From positions 622,634 to 686,633 of the forward strand of contig JAYKAV010002009.1 in NCBI GenBank assembly GCA_035582835.1: a stretch of 64,000 nt of DNA, given 5' to 3'. Positions 1-14,800 of this stretch are shown in pieces. Position 1 is the first letter of the stretch, and each line of letters starts with the position of its first letter. This DNA is from Phoebastria nigripes. Lineage: Eukaryota > Chordata > Aves > Procellariiformes > Diomedeidae. The position numbers and the translations under genes are program-made. The notes under the pieces are model-generated. The model was not told the origin of the DNA, searched no databases, and saw only the letters and a list, made by a program, of their open reading frames with translations.

Positions 1-3000
1 GTTCCCCCAGCCTACAACTACTCAGANAGGTGACAAACACAAAGGTAAGACAGCAGCCTTCCAGATGTCAGGAAGACTACTGAAATATCTGAAGTGTAAT
101 CAGAAGGCAAGGATGAAAAATGAGTTTATATGAGGTTCATTTTCTTTATTTGAAATACTGGTTGTACTTTAATGACAGCTCACCCCCCATCATCCTCTGC
201 AAGCTATGCAAAAGCATTGCAAGGATGATACCACATGCATAATTTGGCTTCTGTATGAAATGTGACTGAAGTTAATGATCACTGTAAACAGTCAAGTTTC
301 AAATAAACTTCAAGAAGCGAGAATGCTAGCTTAGAGGATTATCTTCAGCAACTCTTCAAAGAAACAGCTGTCTTTCCTCTACNGGCCTGAAAAGCTGTAC
401 AAATAAAATTAAGAAACCAGTAACTAACCTTTTTAACTCCCAGGATATCTTCAATGAGCGTTGCAGTTTGTAGGAATGTCTTTTTGTTTGTCATCAGTGT
501 AAACAGGAACAACACAAAGTCGTTTCTTTCTGCCAATCGCCTTGTGACTCCTTCCGTCTAGGAAGCAGCAAGAAGCACACACAGACCCAGTGTCAGAGCC
601 CATCTTGACAAGTCATATGTTACAGGCACACGCAGTACAGTTTTACAGATGATGTGTTATCAAATCAGCTATTCCTGAGACCAGGAAACATTATGTTTAT
701 GGTGACCAGAACTAGCTCCAGTCCTTGTTTGAAGTCAACATGCTCGCAAAAACTACAGGCTCCAGGATGTGAGGCTTCATCTCAAGGCGGTTGTTTACTT
801 GCCTGAATCAAAAGTAAACACTGCATGCCTGGAAATACGTCAGAGAGGCTTGTCTCTGCTTTCCCATACAAATTGTAACCAGCTCCATTTTATGGTATGT
901 AAATGTAGTCCCCAGATTCCTCCTAAACTGTTAGCATTGCTCTCAGCTGGACAGAGTCTGAGCAACCAGAATTAAGCATTGGCCTTAATGAACTCGGTGA
1001 TGAACCCAAAAGTCATGCTAAAGCATAAACTCGGGTTCATCACCGAGTTCATTAAGGCCAGCTTTCATGCTCTGATCATTAAAGACAGCTTTCATGCTCT
1101 GATCTCTGCTGAGACACAGCCAGTCTTTTCTGGAATTAAACATAACTTAAAACTACATCCTTACCACTTGCAAAGCTGTCTATTACATATGACTGACATA
1201 TTACCAGCGCTCACAGAACTAGACTAGCTCAGATACTTCCTGAATATTTACACATAAGCATAAGAACAGTTAATATTGGACACACGACATTTCTGTGATC
1301 CTGAACACTTCTCATTCAAGAGAGAGCAGTAATACTGAAGTGAATTAAAACAGCAGCTAGTCTATAAATTGCAAACTTGTTTCTTAGCATATTACGCTAT
1401 TCACAGTTTGCAAAAGTTGCATTACCTGTAGTTAAAAAAAAATAATAATCATGTAAGTAAAAAAAGTGTTCTCCCTCTTCTCCCCTCCCATGTGTACACA
1501 GATACTTAGTAGTGAGAACATGATCTGTTAAGACTCAAGCTCTTGAGATTAGGTTGATGTCTTTGGAAGAGCTCCAAGCCAGTAACTGTCTTTTTTAAAA
1601 TTTTTGTTAAACAATGCTTCCCAGGTTATGACATAATAAAATGTGTGATTAAGTAAACAATCCTGAGGATGTTCCCTGCATGCATAATCTGAGGCATGCG
1701 CTTTTAGCTTCAGAATTTTAATGGCAAGGTATTTCAATAGGCCTTTAACCCAGCGTCTTCCTTAGCACTGATCTGCCATCAACTAAACTGAACTAATATT
1801 CAGCACGTGAAGGAGTTGCAGGACCAAGCTTAAAACACTTTGCCAGCACCATTACTGAACAAGACTAGCTGTAGCTCNGGTTAGCAGGCATCCATTTCCA
1901 GTTTCAAATTTTAAGTCTGAATACAACAAAAGCTGCCACAGCCTTCCTATGGAAACACAGATACAGAAAGATCCAAACAAGAGAATTTAAACTTGACAAT
2001 GTGGTTAAGAAGACAGAAATTATTTGAGTAACACATCAAAATATAGGGTGGTCCTATATTTAACTGAAGGAACTTTAATGAAAAGTTTCAGAGTAAGTTT
2101 AAATTATGCTTATAAAAGTCTGTATGTTGTCTTATCAAGTAGCACATGTAAAACATGACCAGCAGAAGAACACTTTTCCACAGCAGTTGTACTTACGCAT
2201 ATACAGGTGTTGTACAGTATGCTTAAACAGTCCTTGATGAGGTCATCACTTACTGCAAAGGAGAAAACAGACATTCACTAGCTATACATTGCCAAGGAAC
2301 ACTAATGTCCGCAGCAGTGACATGAATAGCTATAAAACGGGTGAGAATTTCAGGCTAACTGCTAGCTCAGATCATACGTGCAAATGCCTTGGAGGATAGA
2401 AACCAGAGGAAGAAACACTCTATACTGCCTAGGCACTGCCTGGGACCACAGACAGAGATGTACTGGTGGTCTAGTGCACTTCTTAGTCACACACAGAAGA
2501 AAATGATAGGGGTGTAAACAGTATTTTAGGAAAAATATCATAGATCAAATCAAAATTTGTCAATATGAGAAACTGGTGAGACACATATTAGCTCCAATTA
2601 TTAAGCACGGGAAAAAAAAAAGGATAGTTCATGCAGTTTTCTCCAGGCAGCATCAGGAATTCACAGAAAAGCTTTCTATCTGATTTACTCCAGCATTTTA
2701 ATATTTAAAATATGTTTTCAGTACAAACATACAACAGCTGCCTCTAGCTCAAGTTCAAGTTACTTCACCTTTGAAGTTCGCTAGCTGACGGGCATGGAGT
2801 GTACTATGACATTTCCTTTCCTCAGAAGGGTTCAGGGAACCAGCAGAATCACAGACAGGAGAAACGAAAACACTAAACTAAAGCTGCTCCAGCAGGAAAG
2901 TTGCACTGAAGCTACTGCACTCCATTGGCAAGTTCTCCTTATAGCAATTTGGAAATTAGTAGTCACTGTGACTAGGTCAGGAAAACAGCACACTTTTCAT

Positions 3001-5766
3001 TATCTCACAATCTCTGTAACTCCTATTACATAAACAATGTTTTGTGGCTTATTATTAATAATTGTTAACTGTACCTATAGCCACAGTAACAACAAAAGTT
3101 TCCAGTGATTGCAGATTTATTGCACTGAGAGAAGTATGTTATGCTGAGCGCACGAATACTCCTGAGCTGTGCTTTGCAACAGGTGACTATCCTAAATCCC
3201 ATCATGAATCAGTACTACAGAGAACAAAGAAACCAATGATTCATTTAGGAACAGGAAATTGCTGGTATGGAAAGAGAGTAACAGAAAAATAGAATAATTT
3301 CTGTCTGAATAAGAACACAAGGCAAGAATGAAAAAAAGATAAAACGCCTATTTACTTACTTTTCTGTTTCTTTTTCTGTGTAATTAGAGTTGGTCTCATG
3401 AGAATTTCTACTAAAAGCTGTAACAAGAAGATAAAGAATTAAGGGAATAATCATTGGGATACAAATAACCAACTAATTTGCCAGTGACAAATCCAAACTT
3501 AGTCCCGTCTCTGCTGAAGTCACAGAGGTGAATAATGGAAGCTCTACAATCAAAACCCCACTGGTATAAAAATTACATTGACAAAAAATAGTTGTATTTA
3601 CCCTGAAGAAAGAATAACAGTTGTATAAAACAATCTCCCGCTGGCAAGTTTTAAAGAATTTGAGTCTGCAAAGAATGTAATTTCACATGCATCCAGATAA
3701 CATCAAGGATGGCTATCACACATCTCCCAAAGTAATGAATCTTTAGCAATAATCTGCAAAGAGATGCAAATTTTGCAAAGGCTCTCCCTGAATCTTCCTG
3801 GGCTTCAGAATACATTTCAGGTCCAGACATAACAGAACTTAGTTGCTCCAGGTTTTAATCTCATCAACAAAGAGCAAGCCACTGCTTGTGTGCATGCACC
3901 TTATATGTATACTTCCATATACGTTTACAGATACATGAAGTGTTGTCTCATTTCTATTTCAGGAACATAACAGTCAGCTTTCCAAGACTAGGACTATGGC
4001 TCTGATAGATGTAGAACTGATCTTTAGTTGTTCTAGCCTATACCATACCACTGGTTTATTTTAAAACATTTTTAAAAATAGCAGTTTATTTTAAAATCAG
4101 AGTTAGCCACTGGAAGGAACTGATGACTTCTGCAAGAAGTATTGCAAAAAGCCCCTAGTTTTAAAATTCAGTTTAAAACTGTTAAGAGCAATGTAGGCAT
4201 CACCCAGTCAAGTCATGCCAACTGACAATATACTCACGTTTTACAACTTGCTCTGTCTATTTGTCCCAACTTAACTTTACCCTTCTTTTAATGAACTACC
4301 TACCCAGACACAGAGGAAAACATCCGATAGCACTGCCCACATTGTAAGCACTGACAAATAAATAGGCAACTTTAAAGAGGAATATATATTTTCCAGTAAT
4401 ATTTGTAATAGTAGTTGTAGCATCAGTAGGGTAGAGAAAAATGACTGCAGCAGTAATGTAGTGCTCACATTAATAGCTTACGTTTTAGGAGAAGAATGCA
4501 CACCTCAAGGCTCAGTACCTCAGATAAGCATCCAAAGATATCCCTATGCACTTGGGATGCAGGCCACCTGCTCTTCTCCTGGGAAAGAACACCTACTGCA
4601 ACAAGTCTGTCTTTTAGGGGTGGCTGCAGTCATGATTGCTCCTGCCTTGCCACAGAGTGGACCTTTTCAGCTAGTATTTATTTTTCCTGGTCAATACTAT
4701 AACCCACCATGTATTTATCACCTTATTCTTGCAGAACTGGTATGCTCCTCACATACACTCCAGGGACTGGACTGCAGTGGTGTGAGACACTCCTTGGAGA
4801 GGGCTTTCTTCAGCCATCCTACTGAAACTGCAACAGTATGCAGCAAGAAGCGCAAGAGTCCAACGGCAGAAAGAGAATAGGTAAGAGGGTGCCTCACCAG
4901 AGGCAGAAGGAGCAAAAAGGGAGTTATGAGATCTTATTTCTTGGAATGGGGTTGCATTCAGGTCCAAAGTCCACGAGGCTCATGTATCAGTTCATGTGTT
5001 TGTACTCTCGGGTAATATTTTACATGTATTCATATAAAGGGAGGAGAGACAAATGTGCTTTTGTTCTTCCTTGATGTAAAGGCTGTCAGAATCCAAAAAT
5101 ATTTTAAGGAATATACTATCACACATTATAGCATACAGAGTACACCGCAAATTTAGTGTCCTTCAAAATTACTCACGCTTCACAGTTCGAAATACTGCAA
5201 CACAGAATCAGCACATGGCATACACAGAACCAGCAGATTAGACTACTTCCCTTTCAAGTCCTAGAGCAAGATTTTCAAAAACACATCGCACTGGCTTCTA
5301 CCACTGCCTTTAACCAGATTAAACCCACTTGTATCAGCCAAATCTCTGGCCGTAGTACCAGGTAATTACAGTGTATCTGATATTGACCATCTCGAGCCCA
5401 AGGGAAAAAAAAACCAACAAAACAAAACCAACCAAAAAAAAGAAAACAAACCCTAACACACACACACACACACTCTTATTTAAATATGAAATGTAAAGCC
5501 ATTTTCTATGCATTCTTATGTTAAAAGATACTTCTACAGGAAGTATCACTATTTCCCTGTAAAAACAAGGGAAATCTAGAACATTTTCATACAATGTTCT
5601 AAATTGCTGGGGTAGCTGAAGACTTTTGTCCTCAGTTGACAGGATACCAGCAACTAAACCAGTGCTAATTTCAAAACAACATAACCTAAATACAAGTTTT
5701 ACTTAAGTAAAGGCATGCTAAGTGTAACAAGAGAGAAGTAGCAAAGACGCTGTTTAGTTAGACCAC

Positions 5767-5841
<75 letters not shown>

Positions 5842-8800
5842 AAGAAAGTGTCAATTAGTTCACGGGAAAATACAAATCATACATTTCTAATGAAAGCTAA
5901 GATCCCAGAGTCTGTCACCATAAAATTGAGCAAACTTGGGTATTTGTGTAATGTAGAATTAAAACAAATAAACAAAAAGATAAATTGCCAGAACGTCTAC
6001 AGAAACCTTGCAGTTCTGTTTAAAAATTTTTCCATAGATGAAGTAGTCTGCACTGCATGCCAGCAGTAAACATAGACAACCTGGCTAAGAGAGTGACCTA
6101 GTGTGCTTAAAAAACTGCCACATATCCTTCAGTGGTAAGTGAAATTCTCAGTGCTCTAGTACCAACTGTAGTATTTAATATCACAACTAGAAATCATTTG
6201 AAACTGTTTTCATTGAGAACCTAGAGGTCTCACCTTTTTTAAGTTAAAAACAGACTACCTGAAGAAAGAGCCAGGTCTTCTATATCATATAAGAAAAAGC
6301 ACCTCACTTTTGATGATGTAATACCTCGGAAAATACACCCTTTTCACATTTTGATTAACAGAAACAGGCACAAGTCTAATGCTTAACATCGGATTGGTGA
6401 AGTCATTCTGTAGCTTGCATTTAGAAGCTTCAAAGGTCTCAAAGACCTCACAGATTTCTCAGCGGTATGACTATCACGCAGAAATCTTTTGATATTGTTG
6501 AAAAAACACACTTACATCGACTCCTCCAAATAAGTCAAATGTGTATGTATTTGGGAAAGTGGACTCTTGAGCAGCTTTTCTATCTTCTGTAACAAATGCC
6601 ATGGCTTCCATTGAAAGAAGTGGAGAAATTTCCTGCATGCAGTAAAAAACGAAACAAAACAAAACACAGTTCAAAAAGAAAACTGTTCATCAGTATAAAC
6701 ACAACTGACCATCTGTGCGATCTACTGACTAATCAATTACATGCATTCCCAGCTCTTATCTACCAGACAATTCACAGATACTATCATGCAAACAGTTTCA
6801 AAAATTAGTTAGAATATGATCACTGTAGACTTTAAAGAAAGCAACAACAAAATAACCCCCTCCTTTCAGGAAGAACAGTGTAGACAGTACCTTTAAGATG
6901 CTTTGGCACTGGGAGAAATCGCTGTTTGGGTGGCTATGTTCATACAGCTTTTGCAACAGTAAGGGAATCCCATTCCATTTTGCTTGTTTATCTCTTTCCT
7001 TTAACAAGGCCTCTGTGATCTGCAACAAAGGAAGAATTTAATTCCCATGTGTCCAATGCTTCACAACCAGGAAAACCACCTTATCACCTCCCCAAAATAT
7101 CAACATCAGAATATCACAGAAAAATAGTTTATTGTAGAGAGTACCACCTTCTCCCCAAAATATAACAAAAATTGCTCAATATTCACCACTATATTTTAGA
7201 TCTGAAAAAAAAAAAAAAAGTAGCAGCACAAATATTCTGCTTAGAATCCACAAAAGGTGTTTTGAAGCCTGAACACTTCCAGGTTACTGCCAGCAGATGC
7301 TGTAAAGGAGGAGCTCTTCATTAAAGTTCACCATCCAGTCAATGCTGACCAAACTTTAACCCCCTTCCTTAACGATACTTCAGAGGTACCTAGACCAACC
7401 CCAAAATAGGGACTTATCCTTGTACAGAAAGGTAAGGCAGACAACAATAATGATAGCCAGCAGGATTTCTGGCTGGTTTCACAAAATTTTTATATGCCTT
7501 CCAACTAAAAAACAAAATAAGGAAAAAAAAAAAAACAAAACAATCCTCAGGCCAGCAAGACTGCATCTCAATGCAACATTTGTGCATTTTCTCTTACTCC
7601 TAGACCTAAACCTCTAAGCTGCTCTCATTCTGCATTAAGTCACTCCCTGAACCTTTCTGTGGTTAACTTGCATTGTTTCCCTCCAGCCTGCTTAGATGTT
7701 CATTGTTAACAGCCAGGAAATCTTGCTTCTTATTGTTTCAGCCAAGACATCCTTCTCAGATATACCTCAGTGTACAATTCCAAAGGGCCATTCAATTCCT
7801 GATTAGACAATTATATGCAAATATACCCCAATTTCTGACTGAGAATTTAACCCTTTTCTCTGCTTGTTAGACAGCATACAGGAAGACCAGAAAACTGATG
7901 CAAGCACATGAAAACGCAGACTGGCAATGTTAGCTGCTATGGGTCCTCGCCCTTCTTCTAAGCTTCGTAAACACTTAGGGTTCTTTTCCTGATACAATAC
8001 CCAAATTTCTACATAACTAAGAATTCCAAGGCTCTTGCAGTATCAGGTTTTCTTGCTACAAGGGGTGATTGAAGCAGCATGAGCAAACCTGGGACATAAA
8101 ACTCTCCAGTTTTTAACTTTTCTCTGCTTTCTGACTTCTGAATACAAGTAATCAACCTGCACTGCTGGAGAATGACACAGAGTTCCTTCTGAGGAGGCCA
8201 TTCTCACAACAAATGACAGGACGAAACTAGAAAGTCAAAATGGCTTCTCATCGTCTGGACTGTGAGCAATGGGTCAGCTCCTTTGAAGCCACACATTTCC
8301 ATTTCTCCTTGTAATACCCAGCACAGAGAGAGCAAGAGGAGCTCTACCACCACCCCATCTCAGGTGTGGGAGGAGTACACAGCCCCATGAGCGGCAGGAG
8401 GAACCGGATTAATTGCTGGGTAAAGTGCAAAGAACACGCAGCAAAATGCCAGGGAAAGAATCCAGCTCTCCGGCTCCAGCTGATGTGGAAGATACCACAG
8501 GCAACGATGACGTGCATGGGCTGCAATCTCAGGTTCCAGTATCACAGCGCAGAATTCAGCATCCAGGTGCTCTCAGAAAGGACCAAAAGCCCTTAATCAA
8601 TGTTAAAACCTTGTCCTGGGCTTAATACCGCATTTGTTAATCAATCGCACGTACGCTTCTTGGTTTGGGGCAGGATCCACCTCCATTCTCATTTCTGTAC
8701 TAGTAGGTCTTCCTCTCCCTGTCCCGGACTCTGAGAGGCAGTCACTTGTGCTCATCTGCAGAAAACTTTCAGAACTGAAATTCTGAAAGAATGAAGCAAA

Positions 8801-11800
8801 TGTTTCCTTGCTCTCATCTTCTTTTAACTGCTTTCCAAAAAAAAAAAAAAAAAAANAAAAAAAAAAGAAAAAAAAAGTGTTTTTCTTTCTGTCGATTTAA
8901 TACATGTCTTTGGTTTCATTGCAAGCTAGAGCTTGTGGTCCCTATTCTGTATTTATGAGGCTACCCTGGCTCTGAATATTTCCACTGTGGCAGGGCGGTA
9001 TTTGCCAANGCAAAGATTTTGGATTCTGTGGAGGGATTAAAATTCAATTAGATTGTATGGAGCTGTCTTTCTTTACAACCATTTTGGTTAAAAACTGCAT
9101 CTCATGATTTCTGTAATAGCAGCTAGTCAACGGTTTTCATTTATAAGCAAAGTCGATTTCCTTCTTGCTCTTTTTGGGCAGACATTATTGAACAGTCATC
9201 AAAATTAGCACTGGGTCTTTTGGGGCCCCTTTCCCTCTCCAGCATTTTTTTGGTCTCATCCAAGCAGGATAAGCCCAATCCAACACTGATTTCTCGGAAA
9301 TTTTCTTCATTCACTGAATAGCTCTGGATAAAATCTCTGAAATCTTGCACACAAAGCTTGAGAAGTTAGATACTATCTAGCAAGAAGGGGAGGTTGCAGA
9401 AGCCCAGCTGGAAATGGCATAAATTAAAGGAAAGGGCCTACCTAACCAATGGTTGCAGGGGTTATGAACCGTCACGCCTTACTGGCATTAGAAGAAGACA
9501 GAGCAAGTACCAATTACTGGGAAAACAAAAGAACCAGCGTCAGAACTTCCCTACCACCCAGGTACAGTAAACCAAACTTGTACAAACACCAAGACACCAC
9601 ACAGTCATTTCTCAGAAGTTTGCCGTAACACATCCAAGTTTTGAATCACAAACCGAGAAACCCAGGGGATGGCACGCTGTGGCTCTCCAGAAGCAGTTAT
9701 ATTCCAGGCAGGCCTCTGAAACAAGGCGGCACGCACTAGCTCAAGCCCAAGCACAGAGCTCCCAAACTATGTCACAGTCCAAAGCGGTCTGTACAATGCC
9801 AGTTTTACACAGGCAGTTTACTGAATGCTGTTCACCAGCCAGGTAATGAGATACCTAACCAGTACCAGCCATCTCCCCCTCCTCCAGCTGCGCTGTTGAA
9901 GCCATGGCAGTGTGGATTTGCTGGAAGGGCAATCAAAGACTTCCGAGAGGATTTAAGTACAGAGTTAAAAATGTGTCATCAAGCCTATCCATGACTGCGA
10001 GATAGAGCAGACTGAGTGGTTTTCTCTTTAAAGTCTCCCAAAGGACTGGAGCCCAGGATTTCCCAGGAGACTACTCCAAAGACTGATAACTACCACAGGA
10101 ATACTTTCCTACTACAGAGTTTAAATAACTTTTGTGCATAATTTTTCTTGAAAGTATACAAAGGGCTGAACAAAGACACTACACACAAATCTAAATATTT
10201 CTTTTAAATTTCCTTCTACTCCTCCTGTGTTATAAATCCTTTTAAAACACCCCAGCATCCATTAGCATAATGGTCATTAAATAATTTTGAATAATACCTA
10301 AATCTTCATCAAGTTATATTAAGTTATATGTTAATATTTACCTAAGTCCATCCCTTGATCAGTTTAGTTCCCCTTTCCTTTCTCCCTCTCCACTTTGCTG
10401 TAGTATTTGATATTGATGTTCCTACCCATGACTGCTATCCTCCAGGCACAGCCTCTCCAACAGAAGCGGCTTATCCCCCCAGCTGCTTTGTGCCCGTGCC
10501 CCTGCACGTGGTCAGAACTGCGTTACAAGCCTTACTAAAACATTTGTTACTGGCCTGAGATCCGTTGTAGTTATGATCGCTTCAAAATCCCTTCCCCTTC
10601 CCGTGAGGGTTTTCCCTTCCATTTGTGTTCCTGCATTGTGACAATTTTCATTGCCCTACAAAGTAACCCCTTTTTTTTTTCCTAACCTTGTCTCCACCGC
10701 TTTTCTAAGCTGTGGTCAGTGACACACCTCCATGTCTTCCCGTAGCTGCTGACGAACTGAAGGCCCAAGAGCACATGACAGTAGCAGAAATACCATGAGC
10801 TAACACTCCCCTTTGCTCTCCAGAGTAGGGGTAACATTTTTCTAACAAAATTATGTCTTTATTTCACATTTTACCCTTCAAACATTTCACCGTCTCGCTC
10901 AACACTCACTACAGGAGGGTGTTTTCTGTGATCTTTCAAAAAAGCAAAAATAGTGACTCAGGTGTCCAAGCATCCTTCACAGCACTAAAGAATTCATGCT
11001 GTGATAGACTTTACAGCTATGAAACATCAGTTGTAATTTTTCTTAATTCAATTTTTTATTGCAATCATGCATTAAGCTAAGATTGGAAGTCGTTTTAAAA
11101 AAGCAGAATTTCCATTCCCAGTATTTTCTATGACAACTTCTGACTACATATTCAAATGTTCTGGAAGTTTAAAAGGAAAAAGAGGCAGAAGATTGTGGAT
11201 CTCAAAGAAACAGATGCAAGCACATGATCTCTACGTATTTTTAATAAAGTCGAAGCCTCTCCATATCCTTTCCTTCAAACCTTTTAGGCTGTACCTTTAA
11301 AAAACAGGAAACTAATGTTTGTGCAATGAAATACTTAATTTTCCTCTGAACAGTAATAACTTAGGAAGTCATCTCTGACAGACTGCCAGGAGAATGATTA
11401 TTCAGTATTTTTGGGAGTGCCCCATCATCCCAGGTCTTTATTATATTTTCCTTTTCAGTCACTAACAAACCTGCGTCAGTCTGGCTAAGCTGCCTCTTTC
11501 CTCACACAACTTTTCACAAAAAAGCCTACAACCAAGGTAAATGACACCCTCCCCCAAGGTTTCATTTTAACCCAACAGCATACTACAGAAACACAACTTC
11601 TGGCCTACACAGTGATCCTGGAAAGCGTTCTGAGGGCGAAGCCGTGAACGGCTACCCTGCAGCTGTGGGGCAGTGAACAATGCAGCCAGTCATCAGCTGG
11701 GTCTTTTGCACGTAGCTCAGATCAAGAACACATCAGAGCCCCCAAAATTTTATTCATAAAAAGAAACTCTGCTGGTGATATTAAGCTGGGGGAAGTCAAC

Positions 11801-14800
11801 GTGAAAACACCTATTTCCAGCCTCTCTCTAGCTCCTAGATTCTTCGAAGTGCGGATCAAGTTTCCCATAACTAGTGTTTCTCCAGCCTCCACAACCCTGG
11901 CTGGAGCCCGCCATCCTTTCTCCTGCCAACCCGAAAGCCAGGCATGAACCCAGGGACACGGTGTCCTAGGATAAAACCTGCCGTAGCTTCTAGCCAGGTC
12001 TAACCATCCCCACCACTTCCAAACTACTGGTCTACTCACTGTCACTGGAGGAAGAGCTAGTCTACCAAGACAAATAACAGGTCTCGCAAATCTCACAACC
12101 CCACAGCATTTCTGAGAGCAGAACAACTCCAACACAGATCTTTAACACCAGCAGCTCTTCAAAACCACTACAGAACCTACTAGATAGTAGTAACAGCTAA
12201 TGTTTGTTTTGATGATCTTACTCTCGGAGATAATACATAAAATTACATTAACTTCTCAGTGATTACTTTTTCCTTGGAACTGCTTAAGTTTCTTCTTTAA
12301 TTCATTTTGAAAGAAAGCAAAATCTGTAGGGATATCTAGGAAAAAGCAGAGGGGCAAGGAATATCACATCTACAACAGTTTTCTTCCCACTCATCTTCAG
12401 TTACACAAAATAAGACTACTGAAGTCCAACACTACCACTTTTGAGCATTTCTAATGTACGACAGAGCTCTGGTCTCTGTTATATAAAACGCATGTTCAGG
12501 CTTTCCAATACTCGCTAGCTGTCCTCTACTGAAGAGGTATAAGCCTGCTAAGACCCATACAATTAGAGCTACTAAAGTGGATTATATTCACGTGAACGTT
12601 TTTTTGTTGGTGGTGTTGCAAGGAGGAAACAAAACTGATTAGAAAACAAAATATTTTCTCAGAGTTGGGAAACTACTACAGACTACTGATAACCTGTAAT
12701 GGTAGAAGCTGGAAATCTGGATGTCTGAGGCAGAAAATGTTTTCCTTCCATAGAGAGGTTTTTTCAGAGTGGATAGGGACTATACTGCTAAGGGAAGCAT
12801 CTATTCCTAGGAATAGCAGATCATGAAATACAGCTGGAAAAATGGACTCTTTTTTTCCATTCTGATTGTTTCAGCTAAGCCTTGGCAATCCTGTGAGAGT
12901 GAGACCAGTGCTGACGATCTGCTCTTGGGACTGCACCAGAAGCATGCTAGTCTGCCAACAAATCACTGGTTAGTCCATTATTATACTGCTCTGTCTACAG
13001 GGATTCATATAGCTGCACCTAAATATTTCTGGTTTCATGTTATATACATGCTTTTCACAGTTGGCCTGCAGCAGATAAAGTGTGTGCCCTCTTGCTAAGG
13101 GGATTTGAGCTTGATCAGCTGAGCCAAAACATTCCTTTGCCTTCAAGGAACCGCAGCATAAACCCCGTCAGGTCTTATTTACAATGCCTGTGTGCACACA
13201 GCACAGCTGTGCCAGGAGAGGGACTACAGACCAGCCAGTTCACAAGCAATATTTTTCCTTATCAGAAAATGTGTGTCACTTCTGGAAAGTTGGTCTGCTT
13301 CTAGTTTACCAATATCTGAAAAGCCCCTTTCACCGGCTCTGTACTCGGTGCTAGGGCAAACCCTGATACAAGGTTACGCAATCTGATACCAATGATTGAG
13401 GCTTGCATGCAGGGCAGCAGCTGATGCTAGCAATATGGCTAAAACGGATATATGAACAGATAATGGCAATATCTACTGAAATCTGCTTTATCCATCAACC
13501 TTCTTATTATTAATAATAAAGCAAAGAGACCAACCGGCAAGAAAGCTATGGCTCCTGGTAGGCGAGTACAGCAAGAACACACAAGGATCCAGATTTCAGA
13601 GCCTTAGCTGGCCTCAAAACTGCCAGATATTCAGGCGGCTGTTGCTGTCAAAAATATTTTTATGTCCCTGTAAGATCAGACTGATGAATTTTCAGATGTA
13701 GGCCTGTCAACAACTATCCTTACCAATTCAAAGATAAGCCCCTGCTTTCCTCATACAAAAACGGATCTTGAGATCACCTAAAAATAGTATGCAAAGCTTC
13801 GTTTTAGAATAAATGCCACTGCTGCCCACAGAAGGGTACTACTTGTCTCCCGGAGATCAGATGCTGAAATACAGTGACAATATTGTGGGAGAGCGGTACT
13901 CAGATGGCAGGCACCACAGCAAGGAATGGTGTTTCCCAGTTTCTCTGAATTAAGATCTTGAAAAGGGTTTCTCTTCCTCACGGGATACCAGCGGTGCAGT
14001 CCATGCAGCATATGACCCAAAACTTCCTTGCAAAGAACAGGAAGAAAGAGCTTGATGGACATTCTCCTGACCTGTTCTTCTAGACCCCAACACAGCAGCT
14101 TGGAAACTTGATCTGCTCTCAGGTTTTTCAGGAGCAAATGAGTTGAGAAACTTAAGCAAGGGCTACCACACTACCACTGAGGAGTCAACTGCAGAAAAAC
14201 TGCGAACATTTTGATAAAAAAAATAGAACTTGAAAAAGAAAAGCACCCAAAACTGCCTCGTACTTCTTTAAAAGTTACATCAAAGTGTTTTATATTTAGA
14301 TCATCTACAAACAAAAAACTGCTTCAAGGTAAAAGTACAGAGACACATAATTTACAAAGTTCAAAATCATTCCAGGAGTTGTTCTCCTCCCCTCCTTAGT
14401 CTAAGTGATTTAAGAATGTATTCCTACAGCATTTATGAAGCACTGGGAGCCCTAGGCATCCAAGCTTTAAGTCTTTCAGGGCAGCACAGTGATACTGAAA
14501 TGTATAAAGTAAAACAAAACAAACAAACAAAACCCCAGCAACAAAAAAACCCACCTCAAACTGGGGCATTATGAGAAGGAGGATATGACTAGCAGAAGTT
14601 TCCTCGATTACTGTAAAAGCCTGGTCATTTGCTTCAGCGGCTATTTCCAACAACTCATAAAAGCCCCAAATCAAAACACAGTCCCACTGCATTTCTCAAG
14701 CAAATCAAAGCCCAGAGTGGAGGGACCATCCTAACAGATTACATTGGTGCACAACGTTGTTACAGGTTTATCTGACTTAAATCACTATGGTTGTGGGGGA

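Noticed and set aside
4461..4880. 139-codon plus-strand frame in TRPC4AP intron 3
   Set aside because: No splice context, no family resemblance and no conserved-looking composition; chance frame.
7803..7997. Minus-strand frame containing EKNPKCLRSLEEGRGPIAAN, considered as part of the nested gene
   Set aside because: It lies beyond the stop and poly(A) signal of the better-supported chain, and its splice borders are poor.
11722..12135. 137-codon minus-strand frame ending near an AATAAA, considered as LTR or retroviral remnant
   Set aside because: No LTR termini, polymerase motifs or primer-binding site seen; likely chance, though inside the intron with the candidate nested exons.
13735..13793. 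Minus-strand segment with strong acceptor (TATTTTTAG) and donor (GTAAGG), considered as another nested exon
   Set aside because: Every frame carries a stop across the full segment; only a 26-nt subsegment would stay open.
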